Program-made: the position numbers and the translations under genes
Notes under the pieces: model-generated
Told to the model about the DNA's origin: nothing
What the model saw: the letters and a program-made list of their open reading frames with translations, nothing else
The model's database searches: none
DNA from: Metellina segmentata
Taxonomy: Eukaryota > Arthropoda > Arachnida > Araneae > Tetragnathidae
DNA: 64,000 bases
Direction: 5' to 3'
Assembly: GCA_947359465.1 (NCBI GenBank)
Contig: OX375878.1
Span: forward strand, 81,695,627-81,759,626
In this document: positions 10,043 to 21,237 of the stretch, piece by piece
Position numbering within the stretch: the first letter of the stretch is position 1
How the letters are laid out: each line of letters starts with the position of its first letter

Positions 10043-10740
10043 TTGACTCGGAGAAAAATAGTCTCGGGAAAGTGTAGCAATAACAGTCAGTTCGTTATTC
10101 TTTTCCAATCGTTTTTTAACAAACGCTTTAAGATTGCAAGGATCTTCTTTCAAATCTATCGATCTGATATCTTCATACGCTGTAGATTCCTATTTTTCCT
10201 ACGAGACGAATTAAACATTCGCAACTGCTTTTGATTTTCAGCAAACTTTTTGGCAGCTCTGGGTCACACAATGCTTATTTTACGCGACGCACTAAAATAT
10301 GGCTTCTCCGCTGAAACCGCTCACAATGTCCTTTACAATAGGAAGGTGGTGGTCGGCGTAGTACAATGCTGCCCCAAGCCACGTACTGGCTCAGGCGGTT
10401 GGCCGATGGTCTGAAAAGCGGCTTTTCGGAGCTTGTTTTTTACTGTGGCTGCCTTAGCACGAGCGATGAGATTGTCCACATTTGTGTAAAATCCGCGGAC
10501 TTTTTCTGCACAGTTGTGAAACAAGTGTGCCACGCAAGTAACTTGGAATAATCGGGGATAAAGCACCTTGAGTGTGTTTCCAGCCATAGTCACAAAACGT
10601 GCTGCATCGGATAGCAGAAGCACAAAATCATCTCGCTCAATATTCACAGATTTCAAAACGTCATCAACAAGGCGAAAAACAGTTTGATGATCAACACTCG
10701 CCTCACAAACTCTGCAGTCGATTATGTAATTTTTCTCTGG
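10043..10740 (-). pseudogene. hAT transposase relic, DUF659-type core
   Basis: On the minus strand, from 10740 downward, the frame has NYIIDCRVCEASVDHQTVF and then FVLLLSDAARFVTMAGNTLK, LYPRLFQVTCVAHLFHNCAE, VRGFYTNVDNLIARAKA and QTIGQPPEPV. This is the DUF659/hAT RNase-H-like core (SDAAxYM..AG..LK.LYP...HVTCxAHxLH..AE.VR..YP.VD.LI). After PPEPV a frameshift at about 10385 moves the continuation (LGAALYYADHHLPIVKDIV) to another frame, and a stop follows near 10270. The C-terminal dimerisation segment is beyond element A at 8580-8725. The N-terminal BED finger is absent. It is inactive. Confidence 0.75.
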
Positions 10741-10894
10741 ATTATCAAGAGTACTGACAAGTTATCAAGTTAAAACTAACCATGCAAGCACGCTGAAGCT
10801 GCAGATATTGCATGGGTGAGCAATATAATTTCATGAGCACAGGACCATTTATAATAATTAATAATAACCTGTGATCTTGAAATTATAATTATAT

Positions 10895-11460
10895 AGGGTT
10901 CGGCAAAAAAGACCGTTCTGATTTGGAACGTCAATAAAAAAAGTACAAATCAAGATAGAGAAGGAAATTTTTTATGCTTAAAAAGTACACAGTATGCTAT
11001 TATCATCCATTATGTTTTGAAGAGAACGTCTTTTAAATGGCGACCGTCAATGTCGATGTAGTTTTGAAGTCTCTTTCGGGAATTTTGCATTGATCTGCAG
11101 ACCATGTCCCACGGAATCGCTGTGATTTCTTGCGTAATTGCTGACAATGAGGCTATCTCAAATCAAAAGTGTACCAACACCGTCAAACAAATTTGCAAGA
11201 ACTCAAGGGAGCAATTAGGCAAGAAATCATGGCGATTCCGCGGGACATGGTCCGCAGATTAATACAAAATGTCCTAAAGAGAATTAAAAACTGTATCGTC
11301 ATTGACGGTTGCCCTTTAACTCATGTACTCTTCTTACAAAACTTAATGGATGACAATGGCATACTGTGTACTTTTTAGGTATAAAATATTTCTTTCTCTA
11401 TCTTGCTTTGTATTTTTTTACTGACGTTCCAAATCAGAACGTTCTTTCTGCCACACACAG
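10895..11460. mobile_element. foldback element of two inverted mariner-type 3' ends
   Basis: The left arm (about 10895-11165) and right arm (about 11166-11460) are diverged inverted copies: both contain CGTTCTGATTTGGAACGTCA, AAAAAGTACACAGTATGC and a transposase C-terminus pointing outward. The right arm encodes TNLQELKGAIRQEIMAIPRD and then NVLKRIKNCIVIDG; the left arm, read on the minus strand, encodes EITAIPWDMVCRSMQNSRKR and then IDIDGRHLKDVLFKT with a stop. This is the end of a Tc1/mariner transposase (ELK..IRQE...IP..M.R....N...RL..CI...G.HL). No catalytic core remains. The element looks like a palindromic fusion of two transposon ends and could form a long hairpin. Confidence 0.75.
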
Positions 11461-11739
11461 TATATATCAATTATATATTATATTTAATCAATTTTTTAAG
11501 CTAAATTTTACAAAATTTGTTTATGCAAAAAGTTGCATTTATGTTGCGGTTATAACGTACTTACAATTCACCCCATGAAGGAGGAATTTGGGTTCTAGTA
11601 TTTTATACGCAACCTAGAAGGTGTGAAAAAAAGTTGCCCTGATAATAACTTATTTTATCTGGTAATTTAAATAATTTTCAAAAAAAAAAATTAAACATTA
11701 AAATGTTAAGTAAGTAAAGAAATGAATGTTTCCATATCC

Positions 11740-11935
11740 TAGTAGCATCGGCCCCTCAAGGGCACATCTTTTGTTGAGTCTGGGCTCAACAAACCAGCCA
11801 TCTGACCGTGGTTGAAAATTACGTGGTGGTGTCCTCGGATCTCTTCCTTTGGGGATTGATCCCGGACCGACGTCAATAGCCCGTCGTGTTGCTATAGTAC
11901 GACGTTAATTAAAAATTACCAAATTACCACGAACC
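11740..11935 (+). mobile_element. SINE body-2 fragment
   Basis: It carries the SINE 3' body: CATCTGACCGTGGTTGAAAA, TTGATCCCGGACCG, AATAGCCCGTCGTGTTGC and ACGACGTTAATTAAAAATTACC. The tRNA-like head is missing, and the 5' part differs from the other copies. Confidence 0.7.
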
Positions 11936-12104
11936 TACAGTAGAGTAGTTCTCTTCCCATGGCTTTACTGATTTTGGTAAACACGGGGATCACATGATGA
12001 AGGAGGTCAACTGAATTCAAAGCCAGAGATATACGGATGTATGTTGAGTGTATCAGCAATGCATACTAAGAGGGTGCTAGAGTAAAGAATATATTAGCAC
12101 CCTA

Positions 12105-12562
12105 TGCCATAACACCAAGTGGCAGACCGGCATGATGATACATAATGCAAGTGTCATGTCTAGACAAGGATGCGATCATCGTGGTGAAGTTGACAGAATC
12201 AAGATTCGTCTGAAAAGACCATGTCGCGCCATTCGTTGAATGTCATGACATTTGTCGCATGTCGTCCATTGTGATGCGTTATATACACAATTAAAAGCAG
12301 CAGACGTTAATGGTGTTTAGTCAAAGGTAATCGCAGTAATAAATTCTTGAAAAAAAATCAAGTGCTGCTGCAGACGGCGTCGAAATGCATGTACAGATGG
12401 AGGTTGTTGTGCAACACACTCAACTTTTTTCTCTAGCGTTCTTGGTGTTGGAGTTCGACAAGTGATAGTATACCCGAATGTACCGCAGTGTACCCACATG
12501 ATGCCTGAGACAGATGCAATTCTTCTTTCCTCTAGCCACCACAGATTCCATATCCACGTCAC
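12105..12562 (-). pseudogene. Tc1-like transposase relic
   Basis: Minus-strand frames give PPSVHAFRRRLQQH and, about 100 bases on, NEWRDMVFSDES followed by a stop where R is expected, then FCQLHHDDRI. This is the Tc1 region around the second catalytic acid (W..V.FSDESRF.L...D.R..V). A further segment resembling PLGVMA fits the xGVMVWG block. At least one stop and several frameshifts break it. The ends and inverted repeats were not found. Confidence 0.6.
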
Positions 12563-12569
12563 TTTGGCT

Positions 12570-13203
12570 TTTTTTTAATTCCTAAATGAGCCTCTATTTC
12601 TCCGAAGAATAATCCGCACCTTCGATTTTTCGAAGATTAAATTTCCTCTACACAGAAGAGAGAAGAGCGAGATTAGAAAACACAATTTCAATACTTAAAA
12701 GCAGCTGTCTACCCTCACTTTTTATACTGCTTATAAAGGGCTTACTGGTGCGAATGATTTGCATATACGCTGTAGTGCTAATCCTTTACATATCCTATCA
12801 TGATCTACGTATAATGTAAATTTCAAGTCTATTATATTTCTCTTTCATACTGTTCGATGCCTAGCAGTGTTGTAAGTTTTTTTCTTTCCACCATCAACCT
12901 TATACAAAACAAAATAAAACTAAGATATTCTAAAAGCATATTTTTTTTCGATGGTAAACCGTTCATTCCTGCTGAAATTAAACGAGCCCTGTGTCTATAC
13001 TTTCCACCACCATTTTATTGAAGTCGTAAATTTGTGCTAGACATAGAGAATATAGTGTTGTAAATTTTAAGAGGTACTATTCATTGAATTACTCAAACTG
13101 ATTTGTAAAATCAGTATCCATTACATTTTTTAATTCAATACCCTTTTAGTACATTTGTTTTAGTAATAATGAAGTAATCAAATATTATATAACTTTAGAA
13201 TAT
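12570..13203. other. unassigned AT-rich intergenic sequence
   Basis: No homology or coding signal was seen. Confidence 0.4.
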
Positions 13204-13415
13204 TTAAACCTTCCTAGTGGTTGACTCGACTTCATATCTCGACCTTAGAATAAAGTTGACCGGAACTTAATAGACTAGACGTCTCGTCAGTGGAAGAAAA
13301 AACCATTTCTTGATCTTGTTCTAAAAATATCAGCAATATCTTGACAACGAGATAGACCGCCATTAGCAAAATTGATCAGACCTTAATAGACCATCGAAAC
13401 CACTTCAAGGGTTAA
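13204..13415. mobile_element. TTAA-flanked MITE family P2, diverged copy
   Basis: It starts TTAAACCTTCCTAGTGG and ends CTTCAAGGGTTAA. Inside are pieces such as ACGAGATAGACCG and AAATTGATCAGACC, like the [GA]CGAGATATCTCGT and TTGACCAGAT modules of the copies at 30482-30810 and 49017-49233. There is no coding capacity. Confidence 0.5.
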
Positions 13416-14920
13416 AACATACACAAAAATGTTAAAAAGCACTGGCCTAGAACATACGAATCACTTTTGCATACATACCTAAATTCTATGACATATATCC
13501 GAAACTTTCTTTTATGTTTATTCTAAAATAACCCTTTTAGCAGAAACCTCTTAAATTCCAATGCTCATTTTCATAAACTTTTTTTTCAACAGAAACCGAA
13601 ACGAATAGAAACAAATCAGCAACGCGTACGGACTAAAACAGGCCACAAATATGTTTAAAAATTACGTGAAGTTCCCGCCATCAGTCACAACCCAAGAAGC
13701 GAATCCAGGGTTCTCTGGAGCCCAAGAAATTTCACCACGGCGTCCCCGAGTCATTTTTAACTCTTGCTCCAAAAACTTAAGCCTAGAATGTTGCGTTAAA
13801 ACTAGAAACCACTTTTAAAATGGACTTCAATGTCTTGAGTCACTCCCTCCCGTAATAAATAAGTACATAAAGAAAAGGAAACGCCGGGGTCATTTTTCCC
13901 CTGGAATATACACAGCAGTAAGAGCCGCATTTCGGCTGGGATCTCGCAATTTTGTTTGCCGTATAAAACGGGAACTGTCCGAAGAAGTGTTTTGGATCAT
14001 CTTTCCACATTACATTGCTCAGAGAGTTGGAAGACTGAGTTTTGTGCTTTGCAGACCCACCTCAGAGCTGCTGCTTTTCTCCAACGATTTTTTTTGACGG
14101 TGCAAAGTTTGCTCTTAAGCTTTTACTATCCGATGGTTCTTTTATGCAGAAAGTTGAGCCCATTAGTATGCTGCTCGTTTCCCTGGAGGGAGGAATATTC
14201 GATCATTTATATCTGCGTGTAGCTTACGATTGAGATGAAATGAAATGTAGGAAAGGGCTTTATTGTGTTTATAAATACCGGCCGCGCCTTGATATCTTCG
14301 ACAAAGTTTCCTCATTGCTTGTATCTGTCGATGGCATGTCTACACGCACATATCATATCTTATTAAAATGCACGCAGGAATTGATATGCATTCCTCCAAA
14401 TAAAATAAACGAAATCGAACTGGCGAACGTAGTTTCGTGTACTTTTAACTGATGTAATTTTATTGCCAATAACCGCATGGCATGAAAACAGATCAAACAT
14501 GTTACCATAACTACTTTCTTGAGGATTCTCCTTTAATACCATAAACGTTCATGAAACTTTCCAATCCAATTCCCACTTTGAGAAGAAGGAAATATTAAAA
14601 TCCTATTATAAAGAAAGACCAGTAGTACTAATATAAGATGGGTAACCATCAGTTTTTATTCAAAGATTATTTAAAATTGTGACTTAAGTTTCCGTTACAC
14701 ATCGATCTTCTATTGAAATAGACGGAGGCAGAGTCGCCGACTTACGATCTCAGAAAGGTAAATCACGTGGACTTATGAATCGACTTGGACCGATTGGCCA
14801 TCGAAGCGCAGACTGGTGTTTTAATCTGGTTAATATACAAACACTATAATTAATCAATAATTTGTCCCATATTAGTATCATGCTTTTTCTGGCAACCACG
14901 TCCCTTATCTTCAAAAAACA
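13416..14920. other. unassigned intergenic sequence
   Basis: About 1.5 kb with no recognised repeat. The overlapping short frames at 13956-14452 have no family resemblance and are not called. Confidence 0.35.
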
Positions 14921-14926
14921 GCGAGA

Positions 14927-15196
14927 TCGTGCCCGGTTGGAAGAGTAACGGATTAGCAACCGGGTGGCTGAGAGTTCGAATCCAACCAAAGACCATTATG
15001 TACAAAGAGGGCATTTTCAAGTTAAATCTGTCGTGGCCTCAAATGTCCTTTAGTTGGAGAGTAGGGTGTCAGCTCAGATGTAACCTCGTCAACTGACTAT
15101 GGTTCAAAATTACGTGGTGGTGTTCGCGGATCCTTCCCTTCGGGATTGATCCCAGACCGATGTTGCTTCGGTGCGACGTTAAATAAAAAACCTACC
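14927..15196 (+). mobile_element. SINE, head 2 plus body 2
   Basis: It starts with a tRNA-like region: GCCCGGTTGGAAGAGTAACG, then AGAGTTCGAATCC as the box B. The body follows: TTAAATCTGTCGTGGCC, GACTATGGTTCAAAATTACG, TTGATCCCAGACCG and GTGCGACGTTAAATAAAAA. RNA polymerase III would be expected to transcribe such an element. The copy is diverged. Confidence 0.75.
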
Positions 15197-15393
15197 TTTT
15201 AAAAAATAATGATCGGAAGAAATAATATGACGCTTCTCGCACATAATCTGTTTATATAATTGGAAAGTCGATGCTAACGAACCTTCGAGTTTTAAGCTGC
15301 GCAGGTTCAATTTCTGTCATGTCCAAATATGACCCTTATCCTTCCAAATATGACCCTTGTGCCATAAAACCTCAAATCCAACCAACCATTATA

Positions 15394-16114
15394 CAGGGTG
15401 TCCATAATAGAATGTCCCGGTTTCAATGGTATACTATAACAGTTTAATTTAGACTATTTACAACAAATCATGTATCAAATTGAAGGTAAACTAACCAAGT
15501 TTTTCTTACAAATGTTCAATACGTGTACCTTTAGTTATACGGCACACATTCAACCTAAAGTCCAATTCTTCCCACACTTTGGTTAACAAGTTCGGTGTAA
15601 TGGAAGCAATAGCCTTGTCAATTGTGTGTCTCAACTATGGCAAAACATTAGGTAGATGTGGAACGTAGACATGATCTTTTATAAATCCCCAAAGGAAAAA
15701 ATCGCATGGCGTTTTGTCAGGTGAACGTGGAGGCCAGTGAAGAAGAGTTCTGTCGTCTCGACCATTACGGCTAATCCAACAGTCAGGGACTTCGACGTTC
15801 AACCTTCTCGTACAAAGAGATTCCAATGGGGGTAGGGTTCCATCCTGTTGCCAAATAAAGTTGACAGGTTCACCCTCTGCTAACTGGGGAAAGAGCCATT
15901 CCTTCAACTTATTCAGATAAGCCACCCCTGTTACGGTAAGAATTGGACTTTAGGTTGGATGTGCGCCATATAACTAAAGGTGCAGATATTGAACATTTGT
16001 AAGAAAAACTAGGTGAGTTTACCTTCAATTTGATATATGATTTGTTGTAAATAGTCTAAATTAAACTGTTATAATATACCATTGAAACTGGGACATTCTT
16101 TTATGGACACCCTG
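15394..16114 (-). mobile_element. internally deleted mariner-type element with about 180-bp TIRs
   Basis: TA flanks both ends (15392-15393, 16115-16116), and the element begins CAGGGTGTCC and ends GGACACCCTG. Inverted repeats run about 177 bp (15394-15570 against 15939-16114) with few differences. The 721-bp length is about half that of an autonomous Tc1/mariner element. The central frame keeps only part of a transposase. The long TIRs and TA target duplication place it in the Tc1/mariner superfamily. Confidence 0.9.
15635..15925 (-). pseudogene. Tc1/mariner-type transposase internal fragment
   Basis: The 96-residue frame has VNFIWQQDGTLPP (the QDG..PH block with the second catalytic D), then HWPPRSPDKTPCDFFLWGFI, the region holding the spacing to the last catalytic acid (PPRSPDLTPCDFFLWG in relatives), and KDHVYVPHLP. 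The usual H of DGAPPH is replaced, and both ends are missing: the N-terminal DNA-binding part was lost in the deletion that made this element. It is nonfunctional, but the TIRs may still be recognised by a related enzyme. Confidence 0.8.
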
Positions 16115-16119
16115 TATTA

Positions 16120-16766
16120 CAATTAAAATCAGTAAAACTTAAATTTTGAAATTATGGATGTGTATTGCATTGGAAGTTGTACTGAAAAGTCAAGAAGCAG
16201 CATCTATTGTTCTAAATAGGAACTATAGCTTCCCTTTTGAAATAGAATATCTGAACTGATACAAAAGAGCGAAAAAGAATCCATTTAAAACTACAAACCA
16301 GTTGGAGTAAAGCAAACTTTAAATAAAACGTTGCTGATCTTGGAAATAATATCCGGTTAGAAAATATTCAAAGTAGACAAATGAAAAATCGAAAGTTGTT
16401 CTCTTGAGAGACGGAAGGTTGACGTTTTCTTTTCTTAGACCTCCCTCTCCTACTCACAAAGTGACTTGGAGCGTTTAATGTGGAGGTGGGGAGTTTATTT
16501 ATATTTCAAAAAGGAGTTTACGGATTGCTCTATAGGTGTGCTGATAATAAACAATAAGCACTACAGTAGGTTGACAAATGGCACACAATATTAAAAATAT
16601 AATAACAAAAATTACGACAATAATGACAGACACCCTTCCAAGGAGGCTAGAAAGGTTCACCTCTTGTTAAGCTGGAGAAACATTCACCCGTCAGTTAACA
16701 CTGGCGCTTACTGGCGTTTAAAGCAACTGAGTTACAATGCATTCAAAGAGAAGGCACAAGTTAAAA
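16120..16766. other. unassigned intergenic sequence
   Basis: No homology was recognised. Confidence 0.4.
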
Positions 16767-16768
16767 TA

Positions 16769-17572
16769 CACTCTATAACAAAAAAATTCGACTCAGCAAA
16801 AAGGAGACAGCTTAAGAGAATAAAAATTGGTGGATGTGAAGAACATACATAGAAAAACGAACTATTAAAATTTCAGAACAACTCAATAATTTATTTCAGA
16901 GTTTGACCGTTACAAAGGGAGGTTGTCAATAAGACGTTGGTCCACCTCTGGCCTGAATGCAAGCTATCCCTCGGCGTGGCATAGACTGAAAAAGTTCACA
17001 GATGGTGTCCTGCGTAATTTCTTGCCAAATTGTCTCCAACTGTGGGCTAAACGGTCAACATTCCGGAATTGTTACAATCGCCTTAGCATAACGTCCAAAA
17101 TGTTCTCTATGAGAGAGAGAGATCAAGAGACCTAGCTGGCCAAGGAAGTGTTCGGAAAGCTTGAAGACAATTCATAGCAACACGTGCAGTGTGTGGAATG
17201 GCATTATCTTGTTAAAAGTAAGTCCGGGATGTCACAAAAGGAACGGTAACATAACAGGTCGTACAATGTCGTCTACGTTCCGCTGTGCTGTATTTGTGAC
17301 ATAAATGACTACCAAAGGGGTCCGGCTATCAAAGGAGATGGCATCTCAAACCATAACGCCCTGGTGTGGATATGTATGGCGTGTGATATTAAGGCCAAGA
17401 TCCAACGCTACACTGGACATCTCCAGAATTGTCTGCAGTTTACGTAAGGACACAATTCGAAACGTGACTCGTCAGTATATGTCCTCAGTCAGCGACATTC
17501 CTTGTTGATGGAACCCAGCACCACTGTATTTCTGCACCTTCTTTATGAGTCGATTTTTTTTGTTATAGAGTG
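16769..17572 (-). mobile_element. internally deleted Tc1-like element
   Basis: TA flanks both ends (16767-16768 and 17573-17574). The TIRs read CACTCTATAACAAAAAAATT on the left and the matching inverted sequence on the right. The minus strand encodes pieces of a Tc1 transposase: YTDESRFELCPYVNCRQFWR, then an xALWFEMPSPL segment in place of GVMVWGAIS, and finally ETIWQEITQDTICELFQSMP and RRGIACIQARGGPTSY before a stop. Order and spacing fit the second half of a Tc1 enzyme. Stops and frameshifts abound. The N-terminal DNA-binding half is absent. Confidence 0.85.
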
Positions 17573-17579
17573 TATATTT

Positions 17580-19427
17580 AAAAAGCCGGAGCACACGCAA
17601 GATGGGAGGTCGAGGTTATTTATTTTTCGAGTTGAAGTTATTCTTATGCAACTTTGCTAACTCAAACATGCGTTGAAAACACTGATTTTATTTTTTGAAA
17701 ACGCTGTAAATTTCAACATTGGTTTTCTAAAGAATTGTAATTGCTTTGCGTGATTAACTTTGTTCAGTCTGTAAAATTGCTTTTTTATGCGTGGAATGGA
17801 AGTTTTACGGAAAAAATGTTTACTTGAAAAGAAATTAATTATGAATATCGCATCAAATTAATTTGTCATCCTTTTCTAATGATGGTTAAATTCGTAATTT
17901 ATGATGATCCTATGTTACTGTGAGAAAGGGTGTTGGTTTTAAGACAACCAAGTAAATATCTCTGGATGATAAATTTAAAAAAGATTTTACCCCAGGTGGG
18001 CAATAATGAAATAGGTCGATAATGTCTGTTACTTCTTATCCGTCCCTTCCTTGCCAACTAAAGTGATTTTGGAAGTCGTCCACGTTTCTGAAAAGAAACC
18101 TTTTGTTAAGCAGAGATTCATTTAGTCCATAAAACGTATTGTGCTTGTCTGGAACATTTATGTTTTTGCTCCAAGTTGGACGATAGTCTGCGTCCAGAGT
18201 CTGGCCGAGTTTCATGCTTGAAATAGTTTCGCTTATGTCTGTTGGTAATTCTTTGTTGTGTTGAGTAACAGTATTTGCAGTTTGGGTGTCTAAATTCTTG
18301 AAATGCTGGTACAGAATTCTTTCTTGCTATCATTTATTTCAGTCCCTTCTCTCTTATATGGATGGATATTTTTTGGCTTCATTTTAAAGTATTTCTTTCC
18401 TTTTGGAAGCTTCCAACGATGCTCCATGTTCGTTATAAGAAATTTCACGAAAACTCTTTTATACGGCATTTGGAAGCTTCTAAAAGGCTAATTGCTTTAT
18501 AAGTTTTGATGCAGGTTTGCGTCCAATGCCCTGGGGTCAGCAAATAAACATTTATAGCGTTTTATTTTCAAATAAAAACATTTGTACTAGAAAAATAACA
18601 TCAATAAAAAATCCAGCTTGAATTCATCTGGGGTTGTCATGGTGTTTTTTATTGCTTCAACAGTTTAAGACGTCACATAGTTATCTACGTCGATCTTATA
18701 ATGAAATAGACGGATCATGTTATGGGGAGTGGAATTATTTTTAAATTATTCAGGGTTAAAGTGATTATCTATCGCGATCAAACACACTACTCTGCGAATC
18801 GATAGACGATAGATTAAATCGATTGGAAAACCCATATGAGTTGCATTAATTTGTTCAATGGTTATTTGCATCCAATCTAATGAAATAAGCTTAGTATGTA
18901 CGAGGAGCTTTCTGCTATTTATCCCGATCGCTCGGTTTGAAGATCTTTGGGGAAGGTCGCGTGATATTGGAAGAAAACACGAATTGTAATGTAGAACTAA
19001 CTGATGAATGCGATTAAAAACGCTGGTATGTGCTTCGATAGTCAATAGTCTCAATCCCACGTGATCTGTACTTCTGAGCAATGAGCCATGGGAACAAAGA
19101 GATGTGCCCACGCGCTCCGTCTATTTCAGAAGATGGTCATAGAGGATCGAATAAAGGGACAAACATATCGAACGAATCAACTCTAGAAGGGAATGCTGAA
19201 GTTTTGGACTTCAAATCTTTATTTTTAGTAAATTCCACTGGATATTTAACAGTAATATCAAAATCTCATTTATTAGCATCTCATTTAAGCCTTTTGAAAT
19301 CAAATGGAGAATGAAACTAAGACTTGTACCAAATAAGTAGATAATTACTCAACTTGTTTGATGCAACCAAATCATTGTTATGCACAAACTTCTTTGTAGT
19401 TTAGCTTAGGAGATATTTCCCTTCATA
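17580..19427. other. intergenic DNA, possible regulatory block 18750-19100
   Basis: No coding homology. Between about 18830 and 18900 there is a tight set of candidate sites: GCATTAATTTG, an octamer-like ATTTGCAT and TCTAATGA. The 121-codon minus-strand frame at 18746-19111 has no recognisable domain and is not called. Confidence 0.3.
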
Positions 19428-19611
19428 CAGAGGCGGATAAAACGAATAGTGGACTAGGCGGCCGCGTAGGGCCCCGAAATATCAAAGGTCCGAATTATTA
19501 AAATATCTTTTTGTTAGAGTTCGAGGAAAGTTGTGACCTAAAAAAATATCTTGCGATTGAGATAGCCCAGAAAGAAGCCTCGATATAGACATCGAAGTAA
19601 TAAATGATATA

Positions 19612-21231
19612 CAGTGGCACCCAAAAGTGTTCGTACACTTACAAATTTCAATGAAAAGATGCTCTATCCATTAACAAAAATTAATATTTCTGAATTGGAA
19701 ATTTTTAATAATATCTATAACTTGTTCTTAACAAAACTACATAAAATATTTTAAAAACATAGTAAAACGGATTTTTTGGAAAATCGATAGTCAAAAAGTG
19801 CCTCAAAAAAGTCTCCGTACGCTTAAAAAAAATCTCTATATATTTGTAAATATTGTAATATTTCGGTTGATTAGTACTTAGGATGTCCTATAGCATCCAC
19901 AACACCTTTTAAACGTCTGGGAATAGAGCTCACTATTTTTTGTAATTTCTGCATCAATGTTCCTGCATTCTTCAATCATTACTGTGTTAGTTCGCTTTCC
20001 GTTTTAATGTCGTGTCTTCGTATTCTAACCCACAGTTATCTCCAAATGTTCTATAGGGTTTTAATCTGGCAATTGAGGTGGCGTTTTCAGAACTTGTGGA
20101 CAATTATAGACACCAGAGCCGTGTGCTTAGGATCGTTATATTGATAAAAAAAAAACAATGTTGTTTCCAATACCCACATTATGGGCTAACAATTTTAAAT
20201 ACTTTTAAAATATTTAAATAAAGAGCACGATTCATTATGCCATCAATAAATACCGAATTACCTAGTCCTGAGGCTGACATGCACCCCCACAAAAGGACAC
20301 ATCCACTGTCATACTTTACTGTTCTAACTAAGTTCTTGGGATTAAGTTCTTAATTTTACATCTCCGTACAATTATACGCCCATCCGAACCAAAAATGTTA
20401 CATTTGCTTTCATTTGCCAATAAGACATGATTCCAATACGTTTCGGGTTTATTTATGATTGATTTTGCGAAGGAAAACTTAAGCTTTCTATTTTTGGCAT
20501 TTACAAATTCTTTTTTCGGCCAGAGTGTCCATTTAATCCAGCTGATGTGAGTACTCGTCGAACAGTTTCAGATGAAATTGAAGCAGAAAAGTTTCCAGTA
20601 AATTCTGTAGAAATGCTTACAGCACTCAAACGTGTATTTCACCCAAATTTTCTTACTATAAATCTTTGATCATTTTGAGGTAACTTTGCGGACGAACTTT
20701 TCTTAGCTTTTTTGATCCGATTTTCTTCTTTAAACGTCTTATCATATACTGCACCGTAGAATGGGATGAATTTACTAATTTAGCGATATTACGAACTGAT
20801 TTACTACTACTATGATGAAAAAACATCAATTTGCGAAAGCTGTTCGTTGTTTCCTTACGACTACGAGCCATTTTTTAATAATAAATATAATATTACGATG
20901 TAATCAATCAAATATTAAAGTCAAACGATTTTTATATGTCATCACAATGCAGAAATTAAAAACGTGATAGACGCTAATTTTATTTATGAATTTATATGAA
21001 AATGTTTCGGTGTGCGATCACTTTTATGATGTCTTCTTTCTCTGCCTCCATGTGTTTTCATTTTTGTAAAAAGAAAATGAGTCAATATTGTTTTTTAAAT
21101 GTTAAGTTTTATTCAGAATTACATGGAGATGATATGAAAAAAAAATTGGACTGTATATTCAAATAAAATTCCAGGCTACAGCGCTATTTCTACAAATTTT
21201 TAAAGTGTACGAAGACTTTTGGGAGCTACTG
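19612..21231 (-). mobile_element. full-length Tc1-like element, nested in hAT
   Basis: TA flanks the element (19610-19611, 21232-21233) and its 1620 bp is the normal Tc1 size. The TIRs are CAGTGGCACCCAAAAGTGTT and, inverted, CAGTAGCTCCCAAAAGTCTT, continuing CGTACACTT in both. It sits between hAT codons: upstream DIDIEVIND and downstream WPTILTDALTNH read as one protein once the element is removed. The transposase on the minus strand is dead. Confidence 0.9.
20150..20871 (-). pseudogene. Tc1-like transposase, multiply broken
   Basis: The frame opens at 20871 with MARSRKETTNSFRKL, followed by an HTH region (SVRNIAKLVNSSHSTVQYMI, RRLKKK) that would bind the terminal repeats. After a stop at 20656 further segments occur in other frames: SSETVRRVLTSAGLNGHSG, then KIESLSF-like and PETYWNHVLLANESKCNIFG (the region of the second catalytic acid, here NES in place of DES), and TVDVSFCGGAC as a weak match to the VMVWG block. 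It keeps the normal domain order for about half the gene. Stops and frameshifts make it inactive. Confidence 0.75.
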
Positions 21232-21237
21232 TAGCTT

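Noticed and set aside
10366..10551. Plus-strand 61-codon frame
   Set aside because: Antisense shadow of the DUF659/hAT relic.
12317..12562. An intact 81-codon gene
   Set aside because: Only its middle (PPSVHAFRRRLQQH) resembles Tc1 transposase; the rest is frame-shifted relic, so it is annotated as a pseudogene.
18746..19111. 121-codon minus-strand frame
   Set aside because: No recognisable domain, start context or splice partners; length is possible by chance in 64 kb.
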